Positions 15,872 through 23,944 of a stretch of DNA of 64,000 nucleotides are shown piece by piece; positions within the stretch are counted from its first letter, which is position 1, and every line of letters starts with the position of its first letter. Origin of the DNA: a bacterium (GTDB lineage Bacteria; Krumholzibacteriota; Krumholzibacteriia; JACNKJ01). The translations under genes and the position numbers were made by a program. Location of the stretch: contig JAAEPZ010000173.1 of the NCBI GenBank assembly GCA_024231955.1, positions 1 to 64,000 of the forward strand, read 5' to 3'. Under the pieces are notes generated by a model. That model saw only the letters and a list, made by a program, of their open reading frames with translations, was not told where the DNA came from and did no database searches.

Positions 15872-17305
15872 ATGGCTGGATATGAACCATTAATCCTTGT
15901 CGGAACAATAGTACTCGTCTTTTTCGTAACCATAATCAGCTTCGCCAAGCGCTACAAGAGATGCCCGTCGGACAAGATCCTGGTCGTCTACGGCAAAGTC
16001 GGCAGCGCGGGAAAAACCAGCCTGTCGGCCAAGTGCATTCACGGCGGCGCCACGTTCATCTGGCCCATCCTGCACGACTTCGCGTTCCTGGATCTCACGC
16101 CGATCCCCATCGAGATCAAACTCGAGGGCGCGCTGTCGCTGCAGAACATCCGGGTCAACACACCCTCCACCTTCACCGTCGGCATCTCCACCGAGCCCGG
16201 CATCATGACCAACGCGGCCGAGCGTCTGCTCGGGCTGTCGATGACCAACGTGCAGGAGCTTGCGCGGGACATCATCTTCGGTCAGATGCGTGTGGTTATC
16301 GCGACGATGTCCATCGAGGACATCAACGCGGATCGTGAGCAGCTCATCGATAATATTACGAAAGGGGTTGAGGGGGAATTGCAGAAGGTCGGTCTCCGGC
16401 TGATCAACGTGAACATTCAGGATATCACCGACGAATCCGGCTATATCGAAGCGCTGGGTAAGGAGGCCGCCGCGCGGGCGATCAACGACGCGAAGCGGAA
16501 GGTCGCCGAGCAGCTGCGGGCGGGCGAGATCGGCAAAGCCGAAGCCGAGAAGGAGCAGCGGGTGCAGGTCGCCGCCGCGCACGCCGTCGCCGTCACGGGC
16601 GAGAACGACGCGAAAGTGGCCATCGCCAACTCCGATTCCGAGCGACGCGAACGGGAGGCGGAGGCCGAACGCCGAGCCACCTCGGCCGAGAAGGTGCAAG
16701 CCGCCGAAGCGTTGAAGCTGGCTTATGTGGCCGAGGAGATCGCCGAAGTCGAGCGGGCCAACCGCGAAAAGGCGACTCAGATGGCAAACATCATCGTACC
16801 GGCCGAGATCGAGAAGAAGCGGATCGAGACCATCGCCGAAGCCGAAGCCGAAAAGGTGCGCCGCACCAAGAAGGGCGAAGCCGACGGTATCCGTTCGGTC
16901 ATGGAGGCCGAAGCCGTGGGTCTGAAGGCGATCCTGACGGGCAAGGCCGATGGTTTCTCCGCCATCGTCGATGCCGCCCAGCACAAGGCCGAACTGGCTT
17001 CATTGCTGATGATCACCGAACAGATGCCCAAGCTCATCGAGGAGCAGGTCAAGGCGATCTCGAACCTGGAGATCGACAAGATCACCGTCTGGGAAAATGG
17101 CCGCAGTGGTGACGGCAAGACCGCCACGGCCGATTTCCTCTCCGGCATCATCGGATCGCTGCCGCCCCTGCATGAGCTGACGAAGAACGTCGGTGTGGAA
17201 TTGCCCGAGTACCTGGGCAAGATTGCCGATCGGCAGGCTGCGGCCGAAGCGGACGAGGCGAAGGATGAACAGTCCCCCACACCACCCGTGGAGGAGACGG
17301 AGTAG
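15872..17305 (+). CDS. Flotillin family protein
   Basis: A 477-residue SPFH/band-7 protein of the flotillin (YuaG/FloT) type. An N-terminal membrane segment covers about residues 7-24 (LILVGTIVLVFFVTIISF). The SPFH domain spans roughly 30-200. A long alanine/glutamate-rich coiled coil spans about 200-380 (repeated EAE and AEAEAEK blocks), and the C-terminus has the flotillin end domain with a charged, proline-containing tail. Flotillins oligomerise on the inner membrane and affect membrane fluidity and protein assembly. The ATG follows AGAGGTGAAATA. The gene forms an operon with NfeD and is followed by a strong terminator. Confidence 0.94.
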   Translation: MAGYEPLILVGTIVLVFFVTIISFAKRYKRCPSDKILVVYGKVGSAGKTSLSAKCIHGGATFIWPILHDFAFLDLTPIPIEIKLEGALSLQNIRVNTPSTFTVGISTEPGIMTNAAERLLGLSMTNVQELARDIIFGQMRVVIATMSIEDINADREQLIDNITKGVEGELQKVGLRLINVNIQDITDESGYIEALGKEAAARAINDAKRKVAEQLRAGEIGKAEAEKEQRVQVAAAHAVAVTGENDAKVAIANSDSERREREAEAERRATSAEKVQAAEALKLAYVAEEIAEVERANREKATQMANIIVPAEIEKKRIETIAEAEAEKVRRTKKGEADGIRSVMEAEAVGLKAILTGKADGFSAIVDAAQHKAELASLLMITEQMPKLIEEQVKAISNLEIDKITVWENGRSGDGKTATADFLSGIIGSLPPLHELTKNVGVELPEYLGKIADRQAAAEADEAKDEQSPTPPVEETE

Positions 17306-17331
17306 CAGTTCCGATCTCCGGCAAAGCCCAC

Positions 17332-17367
17332 AAAACCGGCGGGGGACGCACATCCCCCGTCGGTTTT
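17332..17367 (+). terminator. Intrinsic terminator of the nfeD-flotillin operon
   Basis: Stem AAAACCGGCGGGGGA / TCCCCCGTCGGTTTT (15 bp with one G-T pair), 6-base loop, ending in TTTT. It lies 27 bases after the flotillin stop. Because the left arm begins with AAAA it may also work on the minus strand. Confidence 0.9.
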
Positions 17368-17410
17368 CCATATCCGCCGATCATGGCATTTCTGTTGAGA
17401 TAGTGAAGGA

Positions 17411-17509
17411 TCAGCGGATCTTGATCGCCTCGGTCGGGCAGACCCGTTCACAGCCGCGCAGTCTGTCGCAGGTCACTCGCTCGATGTCTCCGTGAATTTG
17501 AGTCGGCCC
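17411..17509 (-). pseudogene. Remnant of a ferredoxin C-terminus
   Basis: On the minus strand a short open stretch, bounded upstream by TAA and ending in TGA, encodes about 32 residues finishing CERVCPTEAIKIR. The segment TCDRLRGCERVCPTEAIKI resembles the second cluster-binding half of a bacterial ferredoxin, but spacing is C-x5-C-x3-CP rather than C-x2-C-x2-C-x3-CP. There is no ATG or ribosome-binding site. I read it as the decayed end of a [4Fe-4S] protein gene; a chance resemblance cannot be excluded at this length. Confidence 0.4.
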
Positions 17510-17720
17510 TTAATCTACAAGCAGCTCTGCATGTGGAACATGGTAATTAATCACGGAAGAGGTAGGCAAGCAACACAGTGAAGATTAACCCGATCCGACT
17601 ATGTAACCGAAGTTGCTTTGAAGGGTGATATGCGGGCATGAGTTACAACCAGCCATCAAACGCCCTTCCGGGTGCCCGTTGCATTTCAACAGGCAGGGTA
17701 TCAATGAGCTTGCGTATCGT

Positions 17721-18731
17721 CTATTCGGTCGGTGTGCACACAAGAACCACAATCTCGTCTCGCGCCGGGAGGACTTCACTCAGCACGAAACCCGACCGTT
17801 CCAACAACTCCTCGTACTCCTGCAAAGTCCTTTCGCGACCTCGCCCCATCACCAGCATCTCCAGATCCAGCAAGTGGGCAATGGAGGGGCGCTCCCCCTC
17901 CGGCAGCATCATCTCGACAATCAGCAGGCGCCCTCCCGACATCATGTCGGCGCCGCAATTGCGCAGGACCCGCACGCAGTCGTCATCCCCCCAGTCGTGC
18001 AGGATGTTGGAAAGCAGGTAGACATCCCCCTGCGGGGGTACCGCCTTCAGAAAATCGCAGGCCTCCACTCGACACCTGGCCGCGTATCCCCGCTCTGCGA
18101 TGTACCGCTCTGCCTGGGCAATCACAACCGGTGTCTCGGCGACGACCCCCCGCACCTCAGGGTACTTGGCCAGAATGCGCAGCAGCAATGCACCGGTCCC
18201 ACCCCCGACATCCACAACTGTCTCATCACCGGCGAAAGTGCAGACATCCAGCAAACAATCGTGGGTGCGAGCCGCCTTGATTCCGTTGGCCTCGTTATAT
18301 ATACGAGCCTCCTCCGGATGCTCCGCCAGCCAGTCGAACGCCGTCAGCCCGTGCGCATCCTCGAAGGCGACCTCCCCGGAAACCACGGTGTGGGACAGCT
18401 TCTCCCAGGCCCGCTCATGCCAGTCCGACAGGAGGAAAAGCGCCAGGGCGCGCATCTCACCACTGCGCAGACACTCCGCGGCCGGTGTCAGACCGAAGCT
18501 GCGCGGTTCAACCTCCGTAAAGATCCCCAAGCCGGCCAGCGCACGGAGAATCCTGTAAAGAGACGACGCCCGGGCGCCGCACTGCGCCGCCAGATCATCG
18601 ACATGCCTTGCTCCACTGGTCAACATATCGGCTATCCCCAATTGCGCGACTACGTGAATCGGTTTGCTGATCCACTTGGCGGTGATGAACTGCATCATCA
18701 ACTGAGGGGCCGGCGTACTTTTAATACCCAC
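17721..18731 (-). CDS. SAM-dependent O-methyltransferase (acetylserotonin/hydroxyneurosporene type)
   Basis: A 336-residue class I methyltransferase with the two-domain layout of plant and bacterial small-molecule O-methyltransferases (Methyltransf_2). The N-terminal dimerisation/winged-helix domain covers residues 1-110 (QFITAKWISKPIHVVAQLGI, then LYRILRALAGLGIF). The SAM-binding motif VVDVGGGTG is at 172-180, and the catalytic histidine is H245 in NILHDWGDD. Bacterial relatives methylate hydroxyl groups of polyketides, carotenoids or phenazines. No pathway genes are adjacent, so the substrate is unknown. The start is GTG at 18731 with GAGAGGA upstream. Downstream, about 350 bases separate it from the flotillin terminator. 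Confidence 0.9.
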   Translation of the reverse strand: MGIKSTPAPQLMMQFITAKWISKPIHVVAQLGIADMLTSGARHVDDLAAQCGARASSLYRILRALAGLGIFTEVEPRSFGLTPAAECLRSGEMRALALFLLSDWHERAWEKLSHTVVSGEVAFEDAHGLTAFDWLAEHPEEARIYNEANGIKAARTHDCLLDVCTFAGDETVVDVGGGTGALLLRILAKYPEVRGVVAETPVVIAQAERYIAERGYAARCRVEACDFLKAVPPQGDVYLLSNILHDWGDDDCVRVLRNCGADMMSGGRLLIVEMMLPEGERPSIAHLLDLEMLVMGRGRERTLQEYEELLERSGFVLSEVLPARDEIVVLVCTPTE

Positions 18732-19084
18732 GGAAAATCCTCTCGGTTACCCCTTACTGTAGGGGATATCTGGCTTCAGACGCACCAAAGGGCGTCCAGG
18801 GTCATTCGATCACATCTGCCGGGAATGGTCCGTGGCGTACGGAGGGGCAGGCGGCCGCATGCGTAGTCGACGCAAGGCCCGAGCTGGATTGATGATGGAG
18901 GAGCCGCGAAAGGGGGAGATCGTCAGGGTGGACGAGAAGCGGATACCGGTATAGTAGCGGATATCTCCCCCATGTCAAGTCGTCCCGATATTGGGCCGGT
19001 GGTGCATTTCCGCATTGGATAGCGTGGCCGGTTCAGCTAGTATCACGGCGTCGCTCATCACCCCTTCGTTTCGCGGAGATCAGA
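18732..19084. other. Divergent intergenic region
   Basis: About 350 bases between the O-methyltransferase (minus) and the histidine kinase (plus). It should contain both promoters. A 31-codon frame (from 18859, ATGCGTAGT) exists on the plus strand with GGAGGGG about ten bases upstream, but nothing about its product is recognisable and I do not call it. Confidence 0.4.
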
Positions 19085-21016
19085 ATGATGAACATACCGC
19101 TCCCCAGCATTCTCGAGTTGCTCGACTCCAACTTCGACTACCTCCTCGCCCTGGATGAATCCGAAAGGGTGCTCTTTCTGAGCGAGATGCTCGGGGAACG
19201 TTGCCGTCTCGATGCCGATCAGGCGGTGGGCAAGAGTTTGACCGAGCTGTTTCCTGAAGACGTTCTGAACAAGTTCCATCGCGTGGTGAACAAGATCCGC
19301 GAATCTCGCCAACCCGACCTGCTGTTCCTCCCTACCGATGACGGCCACTCCACCACACTGAAGGCGCTGTTCACCGAATGGGACGGGGGCAAGTTCTATC
19401 TGTTCCTGGGCAAGCAGCTCCCCGTGCTCGACAGCCAGGCCGACAATTTCGACAGCGACGATGCCGAGCGGGCCAAGGAGCTGGCCTGCATCTACAGCGT
19501 ATCCACCTGGGTCGAGAACTCGGCCAACCTCACGGAGTTCTTCGAAGATCTGCCGCGCTACATCGCCGATGGACTGCAGTATCCGGAGCAGGCTGTGATC
19601 TGCTCCACGTTGCGCGATCAGACTTTCGGTTCGGAGCCGAAAGGTGATCGTATCCGCAGCAAATTCCTGGTCGGCTCGAAAATGGCGGGGGAGATCGTCG
19701 CCGGCTACGACAAGAGCGGGCTGATCATGCTGCCCGCCGAGCAGAAGATGCTCAGCGAGATCACCAGGATGCTGGGTTGGGCCATCGACCGCAAGGAGCT
19801 GACGGAGAACCTTGCCGGCAAGCGCGAGCAGCAGGAGGAGATGCGCAAGCAACTCGATACGGTCAACGCCTATCTGGACAGCACCAATCGGAATTTCGAG
19901 GAATCGAAGCTCCATCTGACGACCATGTTCAGGGCGATACCGGATACGGTCGCGATCATCGATCTCAAACGCAAGGTGCTGATGACCAATCGCGATCACG
20001 TCACACCCGGCGACCCCTGCTACAAGACATTCTTCGAGAGCGAGCGTCCCTGTCCCGACTGCAGGCTGAAGCGGATCCTCAAGGAGAAGATACCCATCAC
20101 GATGGAGATCCAGCACAAGGACACCTGGTACGAAGTTCACGCCCTGCCCATCTTCAACGCCGACGGCGATGAGGTTGACGGCATCATCGAGTTCTACCGC
20201 GACATCTCCTACAAGAAAACCTATGAACAGCAACTGCAACAGGCCGACAAGCTGGCCTCTCTGGGGCAGCTGGTCAGCGGCATCGGGCACGAGATCAACA
20301 ACCCCAACCAGTTCATCCGCGGCAACGTCAAGATCATCCAGCAGGCGATGGACGATCTCCTGCCCATCGTCGACGAGTACTACAAGACCCATCCCGATCT
20401 GAAGGTTGCGCGGTTGAAGTACGACTTCTTCCGCTCCCACATAGAGACGCTGGTCAATGACATGGCCAACGGCTCGGAGCGGATCAAGCGCATTGTCGAG
20501 GATCTCAAACGTTTCGCCCGCAAGGACGAGGGATTGCTCAACGACACGCTCGACATCAACACGATCATCGAGCAGAGCGTGCGGCTGGTGCACAACCAGG
20601 TGCACAAGTTCTCCGACATCGAACTTGATCTCGATCCCGAGCTGCCCGAGATCAAGGGGAATGCGCAGAAGATCGAACAGGTGCTGATCAACCTGATCAT
20701 CAACGCCAGTCAGGCCATGCCCGAGGATCAGCGCGGCATGATCGAGGTGAGCACCCGTCTGGGACCCGATACGATCACGATCGAGGTCGAGGACAACGGC
20801 AAGGGGATGACCGAGGGCACCGTGGCGAGCATCTTCGATCCCTTCTTCACCACCAAGCGCGCCCGCGGCGGCACGGGGTTGGGACTGTCAATCGCCTACA
20901 AGATCATCGAGGAGCACAACGGAACAATCCGCGCGGACAGCGAGTTGGGCGAGGGCACCACCTTCACGATCTCGCTGCCTTTGCTGGACACGAATCAGGT
21001 TCTCAAAGAGGGGTGA
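19085..21016 (+). CDS. Cytoplasmic PAS-domain sensor histidine kinase
   Basis: A 643-residue soluble kinase without transmembrane segments. Residues 1-115 look PAS-like, 130-240 GAF-like, then a coiled coil (240-275), and a second PAS near 277-376 that carries three cysteines C312, C323, C326 (ERPCPDC). The HisKA domain has the phospho-acceptor H402 in SGIGHEINNPNQF, a motif shared with NtrB/ZraS-like kinases. The HATPase domain follows with LINLIINASQA (N box), VEDNGKGM and GTGLGLS. It phosphorylates the AAA+ response regulator encoded seven bases downstream. The cysteine-bearing PAS suggests sensing of redox, metal or an Fe-S/heme ligand, though this is inference. The ATG has CGGAGATCAG upstream. 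Confidence 0.93.
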   Translation: MMNIPLPSILELLDSNFDYLLALDESERVLFLSEMLGERCRLDADQAVGKSLTELFPEDVLNKFHRVVNKIRESRQPDLLFLPTDDGHSTTLKALFTEWDGGKFYLFLGKQLPVLDSQADNFDSDDAERAKELACIYSVSTWVENSANLTEFFEDLPRYIADGLQYPEQAVICSTLRDQTFGSEPKGDRIRSKFLVGSKMAGEIVAGYDKSGLIMLPAEQKMLSEITRMLGWAIDRKELTENLAGKREQQEEMRKQLDTVNAYLDSTNRNFEESKLHLTTMFRAIPDTVAIIDLKRKVLMTNRDHVTPGDPCYKTFFESERPCPDCRLKRILKEKIPITMEIQHKDTWYEVHALPIFNADGDEVDGIIEFYRDISYKKTYEQQLQQADKLASLGQLVSGIGHEINNPNQFIRGNVKIIQQAMDDLLPIVDEYYKTHPDLKVARLKYDFFRSHIETLVNDMANGSERIKRIVEDLKRFARKDEGLLNDTLDINTIIEQSVRLVHNQVHKFSDIELDLDPELPEIKGNAQKIEQVLINLIINASQAMPEDQRGMIEVSTRLGPDTITIEVEDNGKGMTEGTVASIFDPFFTTKRARGGTGLGLSIAYKIIEEHNGTIRADSELGEGTTFTISLPLLDTNQVLKEG

Positions 21017-21023
21017 GTTGGCC

Positions 21024-22376
21024 ATGCACAAGCTGTTGATTGTCGATGACGATGTCGCCGTCACCAATTACATCATGATCTTTCTGATGCAGACCGAGCT
21101 CTATGAGCCCACCATAATCAACGATTCGCGCGAGGTGCCCGACCTGCTCGAGCGGGAGACGTTCGATGCCGTGCTGCTGGACATGGATATGCCGGGGCTC
21201 AACGGCATGGATATCCTCAAGCTCGCCCGCGAGAGGGAGATCAGCACGCCGATGATCATCCTGACCGGCGTCAATGATGTGGATCTGGCCGTGAAGTCGC
21301 TCAAACTCGGCGCGTTCGATTACCTGACCAAACCGGTTGACGACGATTACCTGCTCGAGGTGCTGGACAAGGCGATCCAGCACGGCGCCACCCTGGGCAC
21401 TCTCGATGAGATGCCCGAGCAATTGAAGCACGAAGACCTGACCAACAGGGAGGCGTTCGACCATCTGCCCACCAAGGACGAGGAGATGATCCGCCTCTTC
21501 CACCGCGTGGAGCGGATGGCGCCCAGCGACCTCTGCCTGTTCATCATCGGTGAGCGGGGCACGGGCAAGAACTCACTGGCCATCGCCGTTCATTCGATCA
21601 GCGCGCGCAAAAGCGGTCCATTCGTGGCCGTCGATGCGGCGGCCTTCGAGGCCGAGCGGTTCGCCGCCGAGTTTTTCGGACAAACGCGCAACCGCGACGG
21701 CCAGTTGGAGGAGCACCCCGGCTTCCTCGACGAGGCCGACGGCGGCACCCTGTTCCTCAACAACATCGAGGACCTGACCCGTCCGGTTCAACGACGTCTG
21801 AACCGGGTGATCAAGGCGGGGGAGTTCTACCGTGAATCATCCACCCATATCCGCAAGATCAACGTGCGCGTCATCGCCTCCTCGCGACACGATCTCAGCG
21901 ACGAGCGGTTCAGCGACACATTCTCCCACGATCTGCTCTACCACCTGATGGTCCACTCACTGCGTATCCCCTCATTGAGGGAGCGGAAGGGTGATATCGA
22001 GAACATCGCCGAGCACTTCCTCCGCACGGAGGCCGACAAGGATGGACGGGTGATGAAGGGATTCGAGCCGCGTCTGCTCGATCTGTTCCTCAACTACGAG
22101 TTCCCGGGCAACCTGCAGGAGCTGCGGGACATCATCGCCACGGCCCTGCGCAACGAGGAGAGCAACATCATCGGCGTCGACTCCCTCGCCCCCTACATGC
22201 GCGACATGTTGCTGTCGGGCAAACGGCGGACGGTCGGCTTCGAACCGCGCAAGCTGGCCGAGGTTGAGCGTGAGCACATCAGGAAAACCCTCGCCCACTT
22301 TGACGGCGACAAATCGGAAGCGGCTCTGGCGCTGGATATTCCGCTGGAACGCCTTGAGGGGTTCGATAGCGAGTAG
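21024..22376 (+). CDS. NtrC-like response regulator lacking the GAFTGA loop, with truncated C-terminal HTH
   Basis: A 450-residue protein: receiver domain (D53 in LLDMDMPG, TG and KP motifs), then an AAA+ domain with Walker A GERGTGKN (176-183) and a Walker B-like region GGTLFLNNIED. The sigma54-contacting GAFTGA sequence is absent; the equivalent stretch reads FFGQTRNRDGQ (218-228). The C-terminus starts like a Fis HTH (EREHIRKTLAHFDGDKSEAA) but ends at DIPLERLEGFDSE, without a full recognition helix. It therefore may not activate sigma54 promoters and may not bind DNA in the usual way. ATG at 21024 fits GGGGTGA spacing better than TTG at 21018. It is cotranscribed with the PAS kinase, its evident partner. 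Confidence 0.9.
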   Translation: MHKLLIVDDDVAVTNYIMIFLMQTELYEPTIINDSREVPDLLERETFDAVLLDMDMPGLNGMDILKLAREREISTPMIILTGVNDVDLAVKSLKLGAFDYLTKPVDDDYLLEVLDKAIQHGATLGTLDEMPEQLKHEDLTNREAFDHLPTKDEEMIRLFHRVERMAPSDLCLFIIGERGTGKNSLAIAVHSISARKSGPFVAVDAAAFEAERFAAEFFGQTRNRDGQLEEHPGFLDEADGGTLFLNNIEDLTRPVQRRLNRVIKAGEFYRESSTHIRKINVRVIASSRHDLSDERFSDTFSHDLLYHLMVHSLRIPSLRERKGDIENIAEHFLRTEADKDGRVMKGFEPRLLDLFLNYEFPGNLQELRDIIATALRNEESNIIGVDSLAPYMRDMLLSGKRRTVGFEPRKLAEVEREHIRKTLAHFDGDKSEAALALDIPLERLEGFDSE

Positions 22377-22395
22377 ATCGACGGGAACACGTACG

Positions 22396-22431
22396 CCCCA
22401 CTCTCCCGGCGGAGGGTGGGGTTCCCCTTTT
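22396..22431 (+). terminator. Intrinsic terminator of the kinase/regulator operon
   Basis: Stem CCCCACTCTC / GAGGGTGGGG (with a wobble pair) around CCGGCG, followed by TTCCCCTTTT. It begins 20 bases after the regulator's stop codon. Confidence 0.8.
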
Positions 22432-22530
22432 CGCAACTCGAGGCGCGTCATCCACCTGCAACTTGTGTTTCAGGTGTTAATCAGGTAACATAATAGAGTC
22501 TGAATTGCCCCCCCATTGCAAGGAGACGAC

Positions 22531-23232
22531 ATGTTCAAACATACTGCTACACTGCTAATCGCTCTGTTTCTCTCTATCCTCACCGGCAGTTCCCCCCAGG
22601 CCGCGAAATTCATCGAGGGTTTTGAGGACAGCAATATCGGCAACTGGAAGATTTCGGGCTATGACGTGCTGGAGACAACAGGGGGCAACCCTCTGGCCTA
22701 CCGCCACGTTCAGGGCCTGGACACCTTCATCCCCTCGGCCCGCACTTTCTCCGCCGAACCGAACATCTTCAACGGCAACTACCGCACCAAGCAGGTGACC
22801 GAACTCGGCATCGACATCATCCTGCATCAGATCGGTTACTCCGCCGACGGACGCCCTCTGTCGCTGGCCCTGATCCACGATGGCGGCACCCCATTCGATT
22901 ACACGGATGATTGGGCGGCCGTCAAAGTCGGCGATACGAACATTCCCCTGCCGGGCGAGGGCTGGCTCAGGTATCGTTTCGACGTCCCCTGCAACGCCAC
23001 CGAACTGCCCGCCGACTGGATCACCATCAGCCTGGGTGTGGATGCGCCCGTCGATCCCGACTGGAATGCCCTGATCACCGACGTCGGCTTCGTGGCTTTC
23101 TACTTTGGGGATCCGCAATTGTATTTCATTAACCAGTACTGGAATACGGGGATGGACAATCCCTACATCGTCTTTCAGGATATCGTCTCGACCGAAACCG
23201 CCGACTGGAGCCGCATCAAAGCGCTGTATTGA
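22531..23232 (+). CDS. Secreted protein, laminin-B-like domain, function unknown
   Basis: A 233-residue exported protein. Residues 1-24 are a signal peptide (FKHTATLLIALFLSILTG). The mature protein begins EGFEDSNIGNW and has a beta-rich pattern (FNGNYRTKQVTELGIDIIL, GEGWLRYRFDVP), like the laminin-B / carbohydrate-binding-type jelly-roll domain seen in many secreted bacterial proteins. It carries no visible catalytic motif, lipobox or sorting tail. The ATG at 22531 has AAGGAG five bases upstream. It stands alone and is followed by a strong GC hairpin without a T-tract (23259-23283). Confidence 0.7.
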   Translation: MFKHTATLLIALFLSILTGSSPQAAKFIEGFEDSNIGNWKISGYDVLETTGGNPLAYRHVQGLDTFIPSARTFSAEPNIFNGNYRTKQVTELGIDIILHQIGYSADGRPLSLALIHDGGTPFDYTDDWAAVKVGDTNIPLPGEGWLRYRFDVPCNATELPADWITISLGVDAPVDPDWNALITDVGFVAFYFGDPQLYFINQYWNTGMDNPYIVFQDIVSTETADWSRIKALY

Positions 23233-23258
23233 GCGGCAGGTCGCAGGCGCATGGCAAG

Positions 23259-23283
23259 CGGGCGATCCGTTCAGGATCGCCCG
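23259..23283 (+). terminator. Strong GC hairpin downstream of the laminin-B-like gene, no T-tract
   Basis: Perfect 10-bp stem CGGGCGATCC / GGATCGCCCG with loop GTTCA. It lies 26 bases past the stop. No T-run follows on either strand, so it may protect the mRNA end rather than terminate. Confidence 0.4.
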
Positions 23284-23458
23284 ACCGTGTCCGCTCATCG
23301 GCATCATCACGAGTTGTCGGAAACGGGTGTTGGATATGGGTGGATAGCCCTGTCCGCGTCAGTGGCGACAAGCGGACGGGAACGCCGCGAATCTGTTGTC
23401 CCGGCCCCTCGGATTGCCCACTGCAGGTATATTGACGTAGCCGCCAACGGCCTGACGG

Positions 23459-23794
23459 TTACCTCCTGAAGTAAATTTCCTCTCTCCCCGTATCGGCGGT
23501 GAGGATGAGTTTGTCTCCGGTTATCTTCGCCGTCATCACTATCGGTTCGGTGAATATGGGACTGTCGAAAGTACAGGTCAGCTGATTGCCGCCCGTAACC
23601 GTATAGACTCCCGAATAGGTGGAGTGCTGCAGGTCATTCAGTTCGACTCTGCCGTCATCGTAAAAATGGAAGTCCTGCTTGGGAGTCTCACCCCTCCACT
23701 CACCGATGATGCCCTGCCGAACATCGGTCCCGCAACCGCTGAACATGAAAAGCGAAACAACCGCCAGAGCGGCAAGCAAACGTGGGCGTGTCAT
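23459..23794 (-). CDS. Small lipoprotein, lipocalin-like fold, function unknown
   Basis: A 111-residue lipoprotein with lipobox FSGC (Cys21). The mature part (IIGEWRGETPKQDFHFYDDG, then SGVYTVTGGNQLTCTF) has the strand pattern of small lipocalin-like/DUF5640-type domains, in which a GxW near the start and paired strands form a beta-barrel. No active site is visible. The ATG at 23794 is chosen because AAGGAGG lies five bases upstream; a TTG five codons earlier would overlap that site. It is transcribed toward the preceding plus-strand gene. Confidence 0.75.
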   Translation of the reverse strand: MTRPRLLAALAVVSLFMFSGCGTDVRQGIIGEWRGETPKQDFHFYDDGRVELNDLQHSTYSGVYTVTGGNQLTCTFDSPIFTEPIVMTAKITGDKLILTADTGREEIYFRR

Positions 23795-23944
23795 CACGGC
23801 CTCCTTCAATGTCGGATTAGGAATAGCTCCCCGCCTTACACCAAAGTCCCCCTGAGTTGATGACCCTCCTTAAGAGTCGCCGAAGAGTATCATGCTCGAA
23901 GTATTATGCGAGGTAAACTTGCGCCTGCGGACGATATGCCCCGT

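Noticed and set aside
18859..18954. 31-codon plus-strand frame before the histidine kinase
   Set aside because: Too short and without similarity; the weak GGAGGGG site alone is not enough.
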